From Clostridia bacterium (GTDB taxonomy: Bacteria > Bacillota > Clostridia > Christensenellales > UBA1242): a stretch of DNA of 18,229 nt. Location of the stretch: NCBI GenBank assembly GCA_017964105.1, contig JAGCSP010000014.1, positions 1 through 18,229 on the forward strand. Reading direction: 5' to 3'. The notes beneath the pieces are model-generated. The model was not told the origin of the DNA. It was given only the letters and a program-made list of their open reading frames with translations, and searched no databases. Positions 1 to 7,216 of this stretch are shown here, piece after piece. The position numbers and the translations under genes were made by a program. The first letter of the stretch is position 1. Every line of letters begins with the position of its first letter.

Positions 1-537
1 AATTATAACAATGAAACAAAAAATAATAGTGGCTATCACTTAGAGTTTGTATTCAATTTTGAAAATTTGGCAGATGATTTTGTAAAGTTATTGCAAGAAT
101 TTGATATTCCTGCAAAAGTTACAATGCGTAAAAATTCACCTATTGTGTACATAAAAGAATATCAAATAATATGTGATACGTTGGCATTGGTTGGTGCCTA
201 TAAATCGGTATTAGAATTACAAAATGAAGCAGCAATTAGAGAGCTACGAAACAATGTAAATAGGCAAACTAATTGCATAAATGCAAATTTAAATAAAACA
301 GTACAAGCTTCGGTAAAACAACTAGAAGCAATAAAAGTGATTCAGCAAACAATTGGACTAGAAAATCTTGATGATGACCTAAATGAATTGTGTTTGATTA
401 GGCTTGCAAACCCAGATGAAACACTTGAGAAATTGGCTGAATTATATACTGCAAAACATATTACAAAAAGTGGTATAAATCACAAACTAGCAAAAGTAAT
501 AAAAATTGCAGAAGATATTAAAAACAACAAATACTAA
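1..537 (+). CDS. whiA: DNA-binding protein WhiA, 3' part (5' end outside window)
   Basis: The reading frame is open from base 1, so the protein starts to the left of the window; 178 codons are visible. WhiA is a DNA-binding protein related to LAGLIDADG homing endonucleases. In actinobacteria it controls sporulation genes; in Bacillota it affects division and chromosome segregation. The visible part starts in the LAGLIDADG-like domain (GYHLEFVF near codon 11). It continues through the characteristic stretch NNVNRQTNCINANLNKTV (about codons 82-100) and ends in the C-terminal helix-turn-helix (LNELCLIRLANPDETLEKLA, then ITKSGINHKLAKV, about codons 126-170). Together these motifs are diagnostic for the family. 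dnaE follows 54 bases downstream on the same strand, the order known from Clostridia, so the two may be co-transcribed. The first Met-compatible codon (TTG at 67) is internal and is not the start. Confidence 0.95.
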   Translation, partial: NYNNETKNNSGYHLEFVFNFENLADDFVKLLQEFDIPAKVTMRKNSPIVYIKEYQIICDTLALVGAYKSVLELQNEAAIRELRNNVNRQTNCINANLNKTVQASVKQLEAIKVIQQTIGLENLDDDLNELCLIRLANPDETLEKLAELYTAKHITKSGINHKLAKVIKIAEDIKNNKY

Positions 538-539
538 AA

Positions 540-558
540 ATGTCCGCTTTTGTGGACA
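540..558 (+). other. Small hairpin between whiA and dnaE
   Basis: TGTCCGC and GTGGACA (541-558) can pair around a TTTT loop, with one G-U pair. No U-run follows, so it is not a convincing terminator. It may be an attenuator, an RNA-processing or stabilising element, or chance. No good promoter is visible between whiA and dnaE. Confidence 0.35.
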
Positions 559-591
559 ATGATTGTAATAAACTAAAACAGGAGGTAAAAA

Positions 592-3500
592 ATGGGAAAC
601 TTTGTTCACTTGCATTTGCACACTGAATATAGTTTGCTTGATGGCGCTGCACGTATAAAAAGAGTAGTGCAAGTAGCCAAAAGTATGGGTATGCCAGCAA
701 TTGCTATGACAGACCATGGCAACATGTATGGCGCAGTAAAAATGTTTGACGAATGCAAAAAACAAGACGTAAAACCAATTATTGGTTGTGAGTTTTATGT
801 TTGTGATGATTTGCATGTAAATAGTGGCAAAGTAAAACTTGCACACTTAATTTGTCTTGCGAAAGATGAAACTGGCTACAAAAATTTGTGTAAGCTAAAT
901 TCCGTTGCTTTCTGTGAAGGTTTTTATTATAAACCAAGAATTGATTATAAACTCTTGGAACAGTACAAAGAAGGTTTAATTGTGTTATCAGCTTGCCTTG
1001 CAGGTGATATACCACAATTAATTTTAAAAAGACAATTTGACGAAGCAGAAAAATTAGTAAAATGGTTCAAAGACACATTTGGTGACGACTTCTATTTGGA
1101 ACTTCAAAACCATGGTCTTGCTGAGCAAGTTGAAGTGAATCATATGTTGCATGAATATGCCAAAAAGTATAATATAAAAATGGTGGCAACAAATGACGTG
1201 CACTACATAAATAGAGAAGATGCAGAAGTGCAAGACGTGCTAATGTGTGTGCAAATGGGTAAAACTCTTGATGATCCAGACAGAATGAAATTCCCTAATG
1301 ACGAATTTTATTTTAAGTCATATGAAGAAATGCAAGCGGCTTTTCCTAACGACGAAGAAGCACTTGCAACCACATTAGAGATTGCTGACAAATGTAATTA
1401 TGCGTTTGACTTTGGTCACTATTTATACCCTAAATACAATCCGGTAACAGGACAAGACCCTGTAGATTATTTGCGTGACCTTGTGGAAGCAGGCATAATA
1501 AGAAGATATGGCAAAGAAACAAAAGAGATTCGTGACCGCGTAGAGTATGAATTTGGAGTTATCCAAAAAACAGGTTACATTGAATATTACCTAATTGTTT
1601 GGGATTACATTAATGCAGCACGCGAAATGGGATGCGCAGTTGGCCCTGGCCGTGGTTCTGGTGTTGGTTCAATTATTGCATACCTTATTGGAATTACTGA
1701 CGTTGACCCATTAAAATATGGTCTATTCTTTGAGCGTTTCTTAAATCCAGAACGTGTTAGTGCACCTGACTTTGATATTGACTTTGAAGATTCACGTCGT
1801 CAAGATGTTATAGATTATGTGCGCGAAAAATATGGTGATGAACGTGTTGTAAAGATTATTACATTTGGTACGATGGCTGCAAAAAATGCAATCAAAGACG
1901 TTGGCCGTGTTTTGAAAATTCCATATAGTGAAATGGATAGAGTTACCAAAAACATACCAAATACTGTCAAAAGGCCTAATATAATTGCCAAAGTATTTGG
2001 AATCAAACCTGGTGACAAAGGTCAAGATGAAAGTGTGCCAGAACTTGTGGCAATGTACAATGAAAATGAAGATATCAAACGCGTCATAGATATTGCATGG
2101 AAACTAGAAGATAGTCCAAGACAAACTGGTATTCATGCTTGCGGTGTAATAATTGGTGGAGATGTGCTAGATAAACATTTACCACTAGCAAAAAATGCTG
2201 ATGATGTGACTACACAATTTGAAGGTGGCGAGCTAGAAAGACTAGGCCACTTGAAGATGGACTTTTTGGGTCTTAGAAACCTTAGTGATGTAAAGAATGC
2301 TATTGAATATGTGAAACAAAATCACGGCGTAGAGATTAACTTTGAAAATTCTGATTATGCAGACCCTAATGTGTATAAACTAATTTCTACTGGTAATACA
2401 AAGGGTATTTTCCAAATTGAATCTGCAGGGTTCCAAAAATTCATGAAGGAATTGCAACCAACATGTCTTGAAGATATTATAGCTGGAGTGTCGCTATATC
2501 GACCAGGACCAATGGATAGCATTCCTACATTCGTTAAAAATAAACATAATCCAGAGGGTATTACATATGTAAGCCCAATAATGAAACCTATTCTAGATGT
2601 TACTTATGGTTGTATTGTGTACCAAGAGCAAGTGATGCAATTAGTACAAGCACTTGCTGGCTACACACTATCACGAGCTGATGCTGTGCGTAAGTACATG
2701 GGCAAAAAGAAATTAGCAGATCTAAAAGCAGAGCGCGAAGTATTTATTCATGGATGTGAAGCAAAAGGTAATTCAAAAGCTGTGGATGGTGTATTGAATC
2801 GTGGTACAATGGATGAAGCAACAGCTAACAAACTTTGGGATGAAATGGAGAAGTTTGGTAGTTATGCGTTTAACAAATCTCATGCTGCTGCATACAGTTA
2901 CATAACATATCAAACTGCATACCTAAAAACATATTACGAGCCAGAATTCTTAACTAGCGTGCTTAATAACCGAATTACTAACCAAGATGAAATAAAGAAC
3001 TATATTGCTTATGCAAAGAGTGAAAAAATTGAAGTACTTCCACCAGATATCAATAAGAGTGGTGTGTACTTTACAGTAAAAGATGGCAAAATCCGTTTTG
3101 GTCTTGCTGCACTCAAAAATGTGGGTATTGCAGTGATGGAATCTGTAATTGCAGAGCGTGAAGCAAATGGTGAATTTAAAGACTTGAATGACTTTATTTC
3201 AAGAGTGGATGCACAAGCACAAAACAAGCGTTGTGTGGAAAGTTTAATACTTTCTGGTGCATTTGACTCATTTGGTGCAAAACGTAGCCAATTAATGCAT
3301 GTGTATGCAGGCGTAATTGAACGCGTTCAACAAGATAGAAGGAAAGCGGCAACAGGCCAATTTAGCTTGTTTGACAGCCTAGAAACTGATGACTTTGCAA
3401 ATACTATTGTATATCCAAACATTGACGAATTTGACAATGCTACAAAGTTAAAATTAGAAAAAGACGTTGTGGGTGTGTATATCTCTGGCCATCCATTAAG

Positions 3501-4140
3501 TGGATACTTAAATAAATTTAGTGAATACAACCTAACTGCTGATATGCTTGACTCAGGCGAGGTAGACGAAGTGCAAGTGGACGATGAAGACGTTGAGCAA
3601 GTGGTGGAGTATGATGGACTAAGTGATGGCATGGACGTTACATGCGGTGGTATTATCACAGAAATTAAAAAATTGTTTACAAAAAATGGAAATAAAGAAA
3701 TGGCATTTGCTAAATTGGAAGATTTGTATGGAACCATTGATTTGATGTTCTTCCCAAATGTGTATGCTAGATTAAAAGAAGAACTAAAAGAAGATAGCAT
3801 GGTTACCGTAAAGGGTAAGTTGTCCATTAGGGAAGGTGAAGCACCAAGTGTACTAGTAGATAGTATTACCCCATGGGAATCTGAAAATGCCGAAACAGAA
3901 GGCGAGCAAAAAACTGAGGAGAAACCAAAAACATTGTATTTAAAATACAATCTCACAGATAAAAATTTGCATGCATCTATTTTTGAAGTGCTTAAAAATT
4001 ACTTAGGTGCAATACCTGTAATTGTAAAATGTAGTGCAGATAATAAAACATACAAATTAAATTTATGTGTAAATGGTTCAAACAATTTGATTAATGAATT
4101 GATGGCATATATTCCAGAAGATTTTATAAAATTAGTATAA
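592..4140 (+). CDS. dnaE: DNA polymerase III alpha subunit (DnaE type)
   Basis: Replicative or error-tolerant C-family DNA polymerase of 1182 aa, close to the usual DnaE length. Domain order: PHP domain (about 1-210); palm with GPGRGSGVGS, the PDFDIDF catalytic motif (D393, D395, D397) and the third catalytic Asp in KMDFLGLRNL (D557); fingers (to about 800); tandem helix-hairpin-helix region (about 840-910); a clamp-binding peptide QFSLF at 923-927; an OB-fold (about 1020-1070); and an acidic linker before a short C-terminal domain. All nine PHP metal-binding positions known from proofreading DnaE enzymes appear present: H8, H10, D17, H42, E67, H85, C135, D202, H204. The ATG is chosen because GGAGG at 581-585 is well spaced and HLHTEYS follows at the expected place. 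It lies 54 bases after whiA and ends at a strong terminator. The pfkA-pyk pair that commonly follows dnaE in Clostridia is absent. Confidence 0.98.
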   Translation: MGNFVHLHLHTEYSLLDGAARIKRVVQVAKSMGMPAIAMTDHGNMYGAVKMFDECKKQDVKPIIGCEFYVCDDLHVNSGKVKLAHLICLAKDETGYKNLCKLNSVAFCEGFYYKPRIDYKLLEQYKEGLIVLSACLAGDIPQLILKRQFDEAEKLVKWFKDTFGDDFYLELQNHGLAEQVEVNHMLHEYAKKYNIKMVATNDVHYINREDAEVQDVLMCVQMGKTLDDPDRMKFPNDEFYFKSYEEMQAAFPNDEEALATTLEIADKCNYAFDFGHYLYPKYNPVTGQDPVDYLRDLVEAGIIRRYGKETKEIRDRVEYEFGVIQKTGYIEYYLIVWDYINAAREMGCAVGPGRGSGVGSIIAYLIGITDVDPLKYGLFFERFLNPERVSAPDFDIDFEDSRRQDVIDYVREKYGDERVVKIITFGTMAAKNAIKDVGRVLKIPYSEMDRVTKNIPNTVKRPNIIAKVFGIKPGDKGQDESVPELVAMYNENEDIKRVIDIAWKLEDSPRQTGIHACGVIIGGDVLDKHLPLAKNADDVTTQFEGGELERLGHLKMDFLGLRNLSDVKNAIEYVKQNHGVEINFENSDYADPNVYKLISTGNTKGIFQIESAGFQKFMKELQPTCLEDIIAGVSLYRPGPMDSIPTFVKNKHNPEGITYVSPIMKPILDVTYGCIVYQEQVMQLVQALAGYTLSRADAVRKYMGKKKLADLKAEREVFIHGCEAKGNSKAVDGVLNRGTMDEATANKLWDEMEKFGSYAFNKSHAAAYSYITYQTAYLKTYYEPEFLTSVLNNRITNQDEIKNYIAYAKSEKIEVLPPDINKSGVYFTVKDGKIRFGLAALKNVGIAVMESVIAEREANGEFKDLNDFISRVDAQAQNKRCVESLILSGAFDSFGAKRSQLMHVYAGVIERVQQDRRKAATGQFSLFDSLETDDFANTIVYPNIDEFDNATKLKLEKDVVGVYISGHPLSGYLNKFSEYNLTADMLDSGEVDEVQVDDEDVEQVVEYDGLSDGMDVTCGGIITEIKKLFTKNGNKEMAFAKLEDLYGTIDLMFFPNVYARLKEELKEDSMVTVKGKLSIREGEAPSVLVDSITPWESENAETEGEQKTEEKPKTLYLKYNLTDKNLHASIFEVLKNYLGAIPVIVKCSADNKTYKLNLCVNGSNNLINELMAYIPEDFIKLV

Positions 4141-4145
4141 AAAAT

Positions 4146-4170
4146 ACCAGCATTATGCTGGTGTTTTTTA
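4146..4170. terminator. Intrinsic terminator shared by dnaE (+) and the DUF378 gene (-)
   Basis: ACCAGC and GCTGGT pair around a short AT loop (4146-4162), followed by GTTTTTT. On the other strand an A-rich stretch (4138-4145) supplies a U-run, so it can stop both converging transcripts. The minus-strand stop codon (4168-4170) abuts it. Confidence 0.85.
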
Positions 4171-4476
4171 TTCATCTTCATCTTCGTCATCAAATTGTTG
4201 TTTGCCCATATCGCTAGAATTTTCTGCTTGTGGCAAAGCACGACTAGATTGCATTTTTTCTTTTTTCTTAAAAGAGATTTGGAAATGTCCTTTACCTTTG
4301 ATTACTAGGAAAGTAAGTGTTAGTGCTGCAACACCTATTACAAAGTAGATAATTCTGCTAATCACACTGCTTTGTGAACCAAATAAACCTGCAACAAAAT
4401 CAAATTGTAGTAGGGCAATACTTAGCCAGTTGATACAACCTACAACTGTAAGTAATAATGAAAAAAATGCTAACAT
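4168..4476 (-). CDS. DUF378-type small membrane protein
   Basis: Membrane protein of 102 aa with unknown biochemical role. The first about 70 residues match the DUF378 pattern: two transmembrane helices, with the signature GCINWLSIALLQFDFVAGLF and then SVISRIIYFVIGVAAL. Unlike the short family members it carries a hydrophilic tail of about 35 residues that is basic at first (KKKEK) and ends in a run of Asp/Glu, probably cytoplasmic. The start is set at the ATG at 4476-4474. An in-frame ATG five codons earlier (4491) overlaps ATGGAGG, which is the Shine-Dalgarno sequence for the inner ATG, so the longer reading would bury its own ribosome site. The gene lies 54 bases behind the 85-aa gene on the same strand, and no clear promoter of its own is visible, so the two are probably one operon. 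Confidence 0.85.
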   Translation of the reverse strand: MLAFFSLLLTVVGCINWLSIALLQFDFVAGLFGSQSSVISRIIYFVIGVAALTLTFLVIKGKGHFQISFKKKEKMQSSRALPQAENSSDMGKQQFDDEDEDE

Positions 4477-4530
4477 ATTTATAACCTCCATTTTTATTAT
4501 TTTGGTTAAATGCTAGCATATTATTCATAT

Positions 4531-4788
4531 TTATTTGTCAGGTATTAGTGCTACTTCAAACTTGTCGTAGTGATAGCTTTCCACAAACTCATCTGGGCTA
4601 AACATTGCGCTGTTAAATAAAATGAAATTTTTTATGTGTTTTACAAGCACTATTGGTGTTGGATTATCTAGTTTTTCGCATGCATAAGATACGTATGACT
4701 CAAATTGATGCACGTCAAATGAATCAATTTCAAATATAAAATCATTTACAATTTTGCCGTCTACTAGGTTTTTTGCCCAAATACGCAT
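4531..4788 (-). CDS. Uncharacterised 85-aa protein
   Basis: I do not recognise a domain. The protein is 85 aa, soluble, without signal peptide or membrane helix and without Cys pairs that suggest metal binding (one Cys only). It looks like a compact alpha/beta fold: MRIWAKNLVDGKIVNDFIFE resembles a beta hairpin, then a helical stretch (FESYVSYACEKLD), then strands VLVKHIKNFILF and KFEVALIP. Support for a real gene: a good AGGAGA ribosome site 7 bases before the ATG, a well-matched promoter (4818-4846), and a clean stop before the co-directional DUF378 gene. Its partner may be that membrane protein, judged by position alone. Confidence 0.8.
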   Translation of the reverse strand: MRIWAKNLVDGKIVNDFIFEIDSFDVHQFESYVSYACEKLDNPTPIVLVKHIKNFILFNSAMFSPDEFVESYHYDKFEVALIPDK

Positions 4789-4817
4789 TTGTCTTCTCCT
4801 AAAATATATTTATAGGT

Positions 4818-4846
4818 ATAATACACTATTGATTTCTAATTGACAA
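4818..4846 (-). promoter_or_regulatory. Sigma-A promoter of the 85-aa / DUF378 unit
   Basis: On the minus strand: TTGTCA (4846-4841), 17-base spacer, TATTAT (4823-4818). The predicted start lies near 4811, giving a leader of about 23 bases that contains the AGGAGA site. Confidence 0.75.
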
Positions 4847-4922
4847 ATAATTTAGATAAATCATAGTATATTTTTGTAAATTAGGAATATGATAAAAAAG
4901 GCATAAATGTAATTCAATTTCA

Positions 4923-4951
4923 TTGACATAATTACAAAAAATTAGTACAAT
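4923..4951 (+). promoter_or_regulatory. Sigma-A promoter of greA
   Basis: TTGACA (4923-4928), 17-base spacer, TACAAT (4946-4951). Transcription should begin near 4958, leaving a leader of about 80 bases before greA. It is back-to-back with the promoter at 4818-4846. Confidence 0.8.
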
Positions 4952-4998
4952 AACTGCGTCTTTAAAAATTGAAGGCATTTTATTTTTTACAATTGTTG

Positions 4999-5022
4999 AA
5001 TTTGATGTTATCATATCAAATT
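4999..5022 (+). repeat. Inverted repeat in the greA leader
   Basis: Perfect 8-base arms AATTTGAT (4999-5006) and ATCAAATT (5015-5022) with an 8-base loop lie just upstream of the greA ribosome site. They could form an RNA hairpin or be an operator; the arms are AT-rich and the energy is modest. Confidence 0.4.
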
Positions 5023-5038
5023 TACAGGGAGAGTATTT

Positions 5039-5524
5039 ATGGAAGGCAACGAGGTATTTTTAACAAAAGAAGGATATAAGGAATTGCAAGATCGTCTTGC
5101 ATACTTAAAGAGTGAAGGCAGAGTAGATGTTGCAAACAAAATTGCGGTTGCTCGTTCTTTTGGTGATATTAGTGAAAATAGTGAATATGATGCTGCAAGA
5201 GAAGAAGAAGCACAATTAGAGCAAGAAATTGCTATTATTGAAAATCAACTTCGCAATGCAAAAATTATTTCTAAAATGAAAGTGGATGAAGATGTTATCA
5301 ACATTGGTGCTACTGTGGAAGTTCTTGATTTGCAATGGAAAGACAAATTCAGCTTCAAAATTATGGGTAGCTATGATAGTGATCCATCCAAAGGTCTTAT
5401 TTCTAACGAAAGCCCAATTGGTAAAGCACTTATGGGTAAAAAAGTTGGCGATGAAGTGTGTGTAGAAACACCAGACCCAAATGATAATGACATGAAAGTA
5501 AAAATATTATCAATAAAATACTAA
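5039..5524 (+). CDS. greA: Transcription elongation factor GreA
   Basis: Cytosolic factor that enters the RNA polymerase secondary channel and stimulates cleavage of backtracked RNA. Its 161 aa is the usual length. The N-terminal coiled coil (about 8-78) carries the tip motif GDISENSEYDAAREEE, in which the acidic tip residues needed for cleavage are present. The C-terminal FKBP-like domain follows (about 85-158), with VEVLD, SNESPIGKALMGKKVGDEV and a final KILSIKY strand. The start ATG has GGGAGAG at about 9 bases upstream. It is a single-gene unit: own promoter at 4923-4951, strong terminator right after the stop, and a hairpin-forming repeat in the leader. Confidence 0.97.
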   Translation: MEGNEVFLTKEGYKELQDRLAYLKSEGRVDVANKIAVARSFGDISENSEYDAAREEEAQLEQEIAIIENQLRNAKIISKMKVDEDVINIGATVEVLDLQWKDKFSFKIMGSYDSDPSKGLISNESPIGKALMGKKVGDEVCVETPDPNDNDMKVKILSIKY

Positions 5525-5525
5525 T

Positions 5526-5551
5526 AAAAAACACCCAGATGGGTGTTTTTT
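5526..5551. terminator. Bidirectional terminator between greA (+) and the glycosyltransferase (-)
   Basis: AAAAAACACCC and GGGTGTTTTTT (5526-5536 / 5541-5551) pair perfectly around AGAT. The A and T tracts give a U-run in either direction, serving both converging genes. Confidence 0.92.
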
Positions 5552-5552
5552 A

Positions 5553-6848
5553 TTATTCTTTTTGTTCTTCTATTACAACGTCCACATATTGTGTTTCGTT
5601 TCTGGTAATTGCCTTCCATTTTGGTTTTGATACAGCGCCTACAAATATAGCGATGGCATATATTATCATAAAGAATGGGAATGCAAGAACTGGTTTCCAA
5701 AGTTTTTTGATATTTTCTTTGCCAATAGTTTTGCGTTCTAGCACAATAATTAATATTGCTTGTAATATAAATGGAACAATAAAGAAGAATATAAGTGCAA
5801 TTAGCAAGAATTTTAGGAACACTTGCATATGTGCCATGTCACCTATTGCCAGCGTCCAACTAAAATCGTATACGTAGTAGAATGGTATCCATGTGCAGCA
5901 TAATACTGCAATTGGAATAAAGAATAGGGTGAAGAATACATCTAAGTAGCTAAGGTTAAATGTGCAGAAGAATTTGCCTAAGCATTTTAATCCATCACTC
6001 CAGAATAAGTTCCAAGATCCTTTTCCAAGGCGGACAAGTCTATTGAATGTATCCTTTAGTGTGCTTGGTTGATCGTCATATACAATTGCATCACGTACAT
6101 ATGTGCTTTTGTAACCCTTATACAAATGTTTTACACCAAATTCATTATCTTCAATTAGACCTAGTGCAGTCCAGCCGCCATCAGCTTTGATAATATTTGT
6201 GCTAAACATCATTCCTGATCCTGCTAGTAATTGATTTATTTTAAAAGCTTTACGTGTGTGTGCGCTAAATCTATTGTCGCGCAAGTACCACAAACCAGAA
6301 ATACCTGTGAATACATTTTGAGTTAAATTCTTGCTTGCATTTTTGCCTCTTGCCATTTGGTAGCCGGCAGCATACGCATCATTCATTTTTGATAGATAAT
6401 CTGGGTGTACTACGTTATCTGCATCAAAACGAACAAATGCATCGTATGAATCTGGATATTCTTTTAATAATTGCTCTATTCCACCTTTTAAGGCATATGC
6501 AGCACGAGCGTGTGCTGGGTCATTATCATTTATTTCATATACTTTTGCACCTGCTTCCTTTGCTATTTTAGCAGTGGCATCAGTACAATTGTGTGCAAAC
6601 ACGAATATATCAAATTTGTCACTAGGGTAATTTTGCTTTTGTATGCACTTAATTGTGTCTTCAATTACCAATTCTTCATTTCTTGCACATATGATAACTG
6701 CAAAGCGATATTTCTTTTTTGATTTTTTAAAATTTTTGTATGGTAACCAGCAAAGCAATATGTACAAAATTTGATATATAAATGCAATACTAATAAATAT
6801 TAGCAGTACATTATTAATTGTGGTTAAAACATTATAAAATGTTGTCAT
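5553..6848 (-). CDS. Membrane-bound family 2 glycosyltransferase
   Basis: Predicted inverting GT-A enzyme of 431 aa that transfers sugar from a nucleotide-sugar at the inner face of the membrane, probably making or decorating an envelope polysaccharide. Layout: N-terminal membrane helix (about 12-36), cytosolic GT2 domain (about 45-275), then three or four membrane segments (about 286-306, 332-360, 378-397) and a charged tail. Visible motifs: VIICARNEE at the start of the fold, the metal-binding DAD (142-144), and ED (223-224) as likely catalytic base. The usual QxxRW motif appears as RLVRL (260-264) followed by GKGSW, so Gln and Trp are replaced. It resembles the hyaluronan/cellulose synthase-like GT2 group, but substrate and product cannot be read. 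AAAGGGAA precedes the ATG. Monocistronic, with its own promoter in a repeat-rich region. Confidence 0.9.
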   Translation of the reverse strand: MTTFYNVLTTINNVLLIFISIAFIYQILYILLCWLPYKNFKKSKKKYRFAVIICARNEELVIEDTIKCIQKQNYPSDKFDIFVFAHNCTDATAKIAKEAGAKVYEINDNDPAHARAAYALKGGIEQLLKEYPDSYDAFVRFDADNVVHPDYLSKMNDAYAAGYQMARGKNASKNLTQNVFTGISGLWYLRDNRFSAHTRKAFKINQLLAGSGMMFSTNIIKADGGWTALGLIEDNEFGVKHLYKGYKSTYVRDAIVYDDQPSTLKDTFNRLVRLGKGSWNLFWSDGLKCLGKFFCTFNLSYLDVFFTLFFIPIAVLCCTWIPFYYVYDFSWTLAIGDMAHMQVFLKFLLIALIFFFIVPFILQAILIIVLERKTIGKENIKKLWKPVLAFPFFMIIYAIAIFVGAVSKPKWKAITRNETQYVDVVIEEQKE

Positions 6849-6873
6849 ATTTATTCCCTTTCTATCAGTGTAT

Positions 6874-6923
6874 TTATTTGTCCATTAACCATTGTAACAA
6901 ATAAAATGTTTTTCGACAAATAA
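6874..6923 (-). repeat. Inverted repeat flanking the glycosyltransferase promoter
   Basis: TTATTTGTC at 6874-6882 and its exact complement GACAAATAA at 6915-6923 bracket the promoter. A third copy of the core (ACAAATAA, 6897-6904) lies between them. One arm overlaps the -35 box; the other covers about +2 to +10. This geometry fits an operator, but AT-richness makes chance copies possible. Confidence 0.45.
6891..6919 (-). promoter_or_regulatory. Sigma-A promoter of the glycosyltransferase gene
   Basis: On the minus strand: TTGTCG (6919-6914), 17-base spacer, TACAAT (6896-6891). Predicted start near 6884, leader about 36 bases. Confidence 0.7.
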
Positions 6924-6994
6924 AAAAATCTACATAATAATATGTAAATATTGTAAATTTTGTGAGATAACTAAATTTTGTGGTTTTAAATATA

Positions 6995-7023
6995 TTGACA
7001 CCGCTATTTTATTTTGATAAAAT
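6995..7023 (+). promoter_or_regulatory. Promoter of tRNA-Ser
   Basis: TTGACA (6995-7000), 17-base spacer, TAAAAT (7018-7023): the closest to consensus in the window. The start is predicted near 7030, about 25 bases before the mature tRNA. Confidence 0.8.
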
Positions 7024-7054
7024 ACTCATGCAATTTAATAATTGTTTTTTATCT

Positions 7055-7145
7055 GCAGAAGTACTCAAGAGGCTGAAGAGGCGCCCCTGCTAAGGGTGTA
7101 GTACGTGAGACCGTAGCGAGAGTTCAAATCTCTCCTTCTGCGCCA
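7055..7145 (+). tRNA. tRNA-Ser(GCT)
   Basis: Full class II cloverleaf with encoded CCA. The acceptor stem is GCAGAAG (7055-7061) with CTTCTGC (7135-7141), then discriminator G and CCA. D-stem CTC/GAG. Anticodon stem CGCCC (7082-7086) with GGGTG (7094-7098), with one G-U pair. The loop CTGCTAA places anticodon GCT at 7089-7091, which reads AGC and AGU. The long variable arm (7099-7117) pairs TACG with CGTA, as expected for serine tRNAs. T-stem GAGAG/CTCTC with loop TTCAAAT. It is a single-gene unit with its own promoter and terminator. Confidence 0.97.
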
Positions 7146-7146
7146 G

Positions 7147-7178
7147 ACACTTTGTTTCCACCAAACAAGGTGTTTTTT
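7147..7178 (+). terminator. Terminator of tRNA-Ser
   Basis: CACTTTGTTT and AAACAAGGTG pair (one G-U) around a short loop, followed by TTTTTT at 7173-7178. Confidence 0.88.
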
Positions 7179-7181
7179 ATT

Positions 7182-7210
7182 TTGAAAAAGCCAAAGATAA
7201 GTGATATTAT
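7182..7210 (+). promoter_or_regulatory. Promoter of the alkD-like gene; predicts a leaderless mRNA
   Basis: TTGAAA (7182-7187), 17-base spacer, TATTAT (7205-7210). The usual 6-base gap puts +1 at 7217, the A of the start codon. No Shine-Dalgarno sequence lies between the -10 box and the ATG. Confidence 0.65.
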
Positions 7211-7216
7211 ATTTGC

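Noticed and set aside
537..560. Hairpin after whiA considered as an intrinsic terminator
   Set aside because: No U-run follows the stem and no clear promoter for dnaE follows it, so termination there is not supported.
3541..3610. Acidic stretch in DnaE (about residues 985-1010) considered as an inserted domain
   Set aside because: It lies in the variable linker before the OB-fold, where length and composition differ freely among DnaE proteins.
3327..3956. Long antisense frame of 209 codons inside dnaE on the minus strand
   Set aside because: It lies fully within the conserved dnaE coding region, has low-complexity Ser/Thr-rich translation and no ribosome site. It is a by-product of the codon usage of the acidic C-terminal part of DnaE.
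4826..5014. Frame of 62 codons on the minus strand between the 85-aa gene and greA
   Set aside because: It overlaps two well-formed divergent promoters and the greA leader, has no ribosome site and translates to no recognisable protein.
5539..5877. Plus-strand frame of 112 codons opposite the glycosyltransferase
   Set aside because: It is antisense to conserved membrane segments of the glycosyltransferase and starts inside the shared terminator; the hydrophobic look is the mirror of membrane-helix codons.
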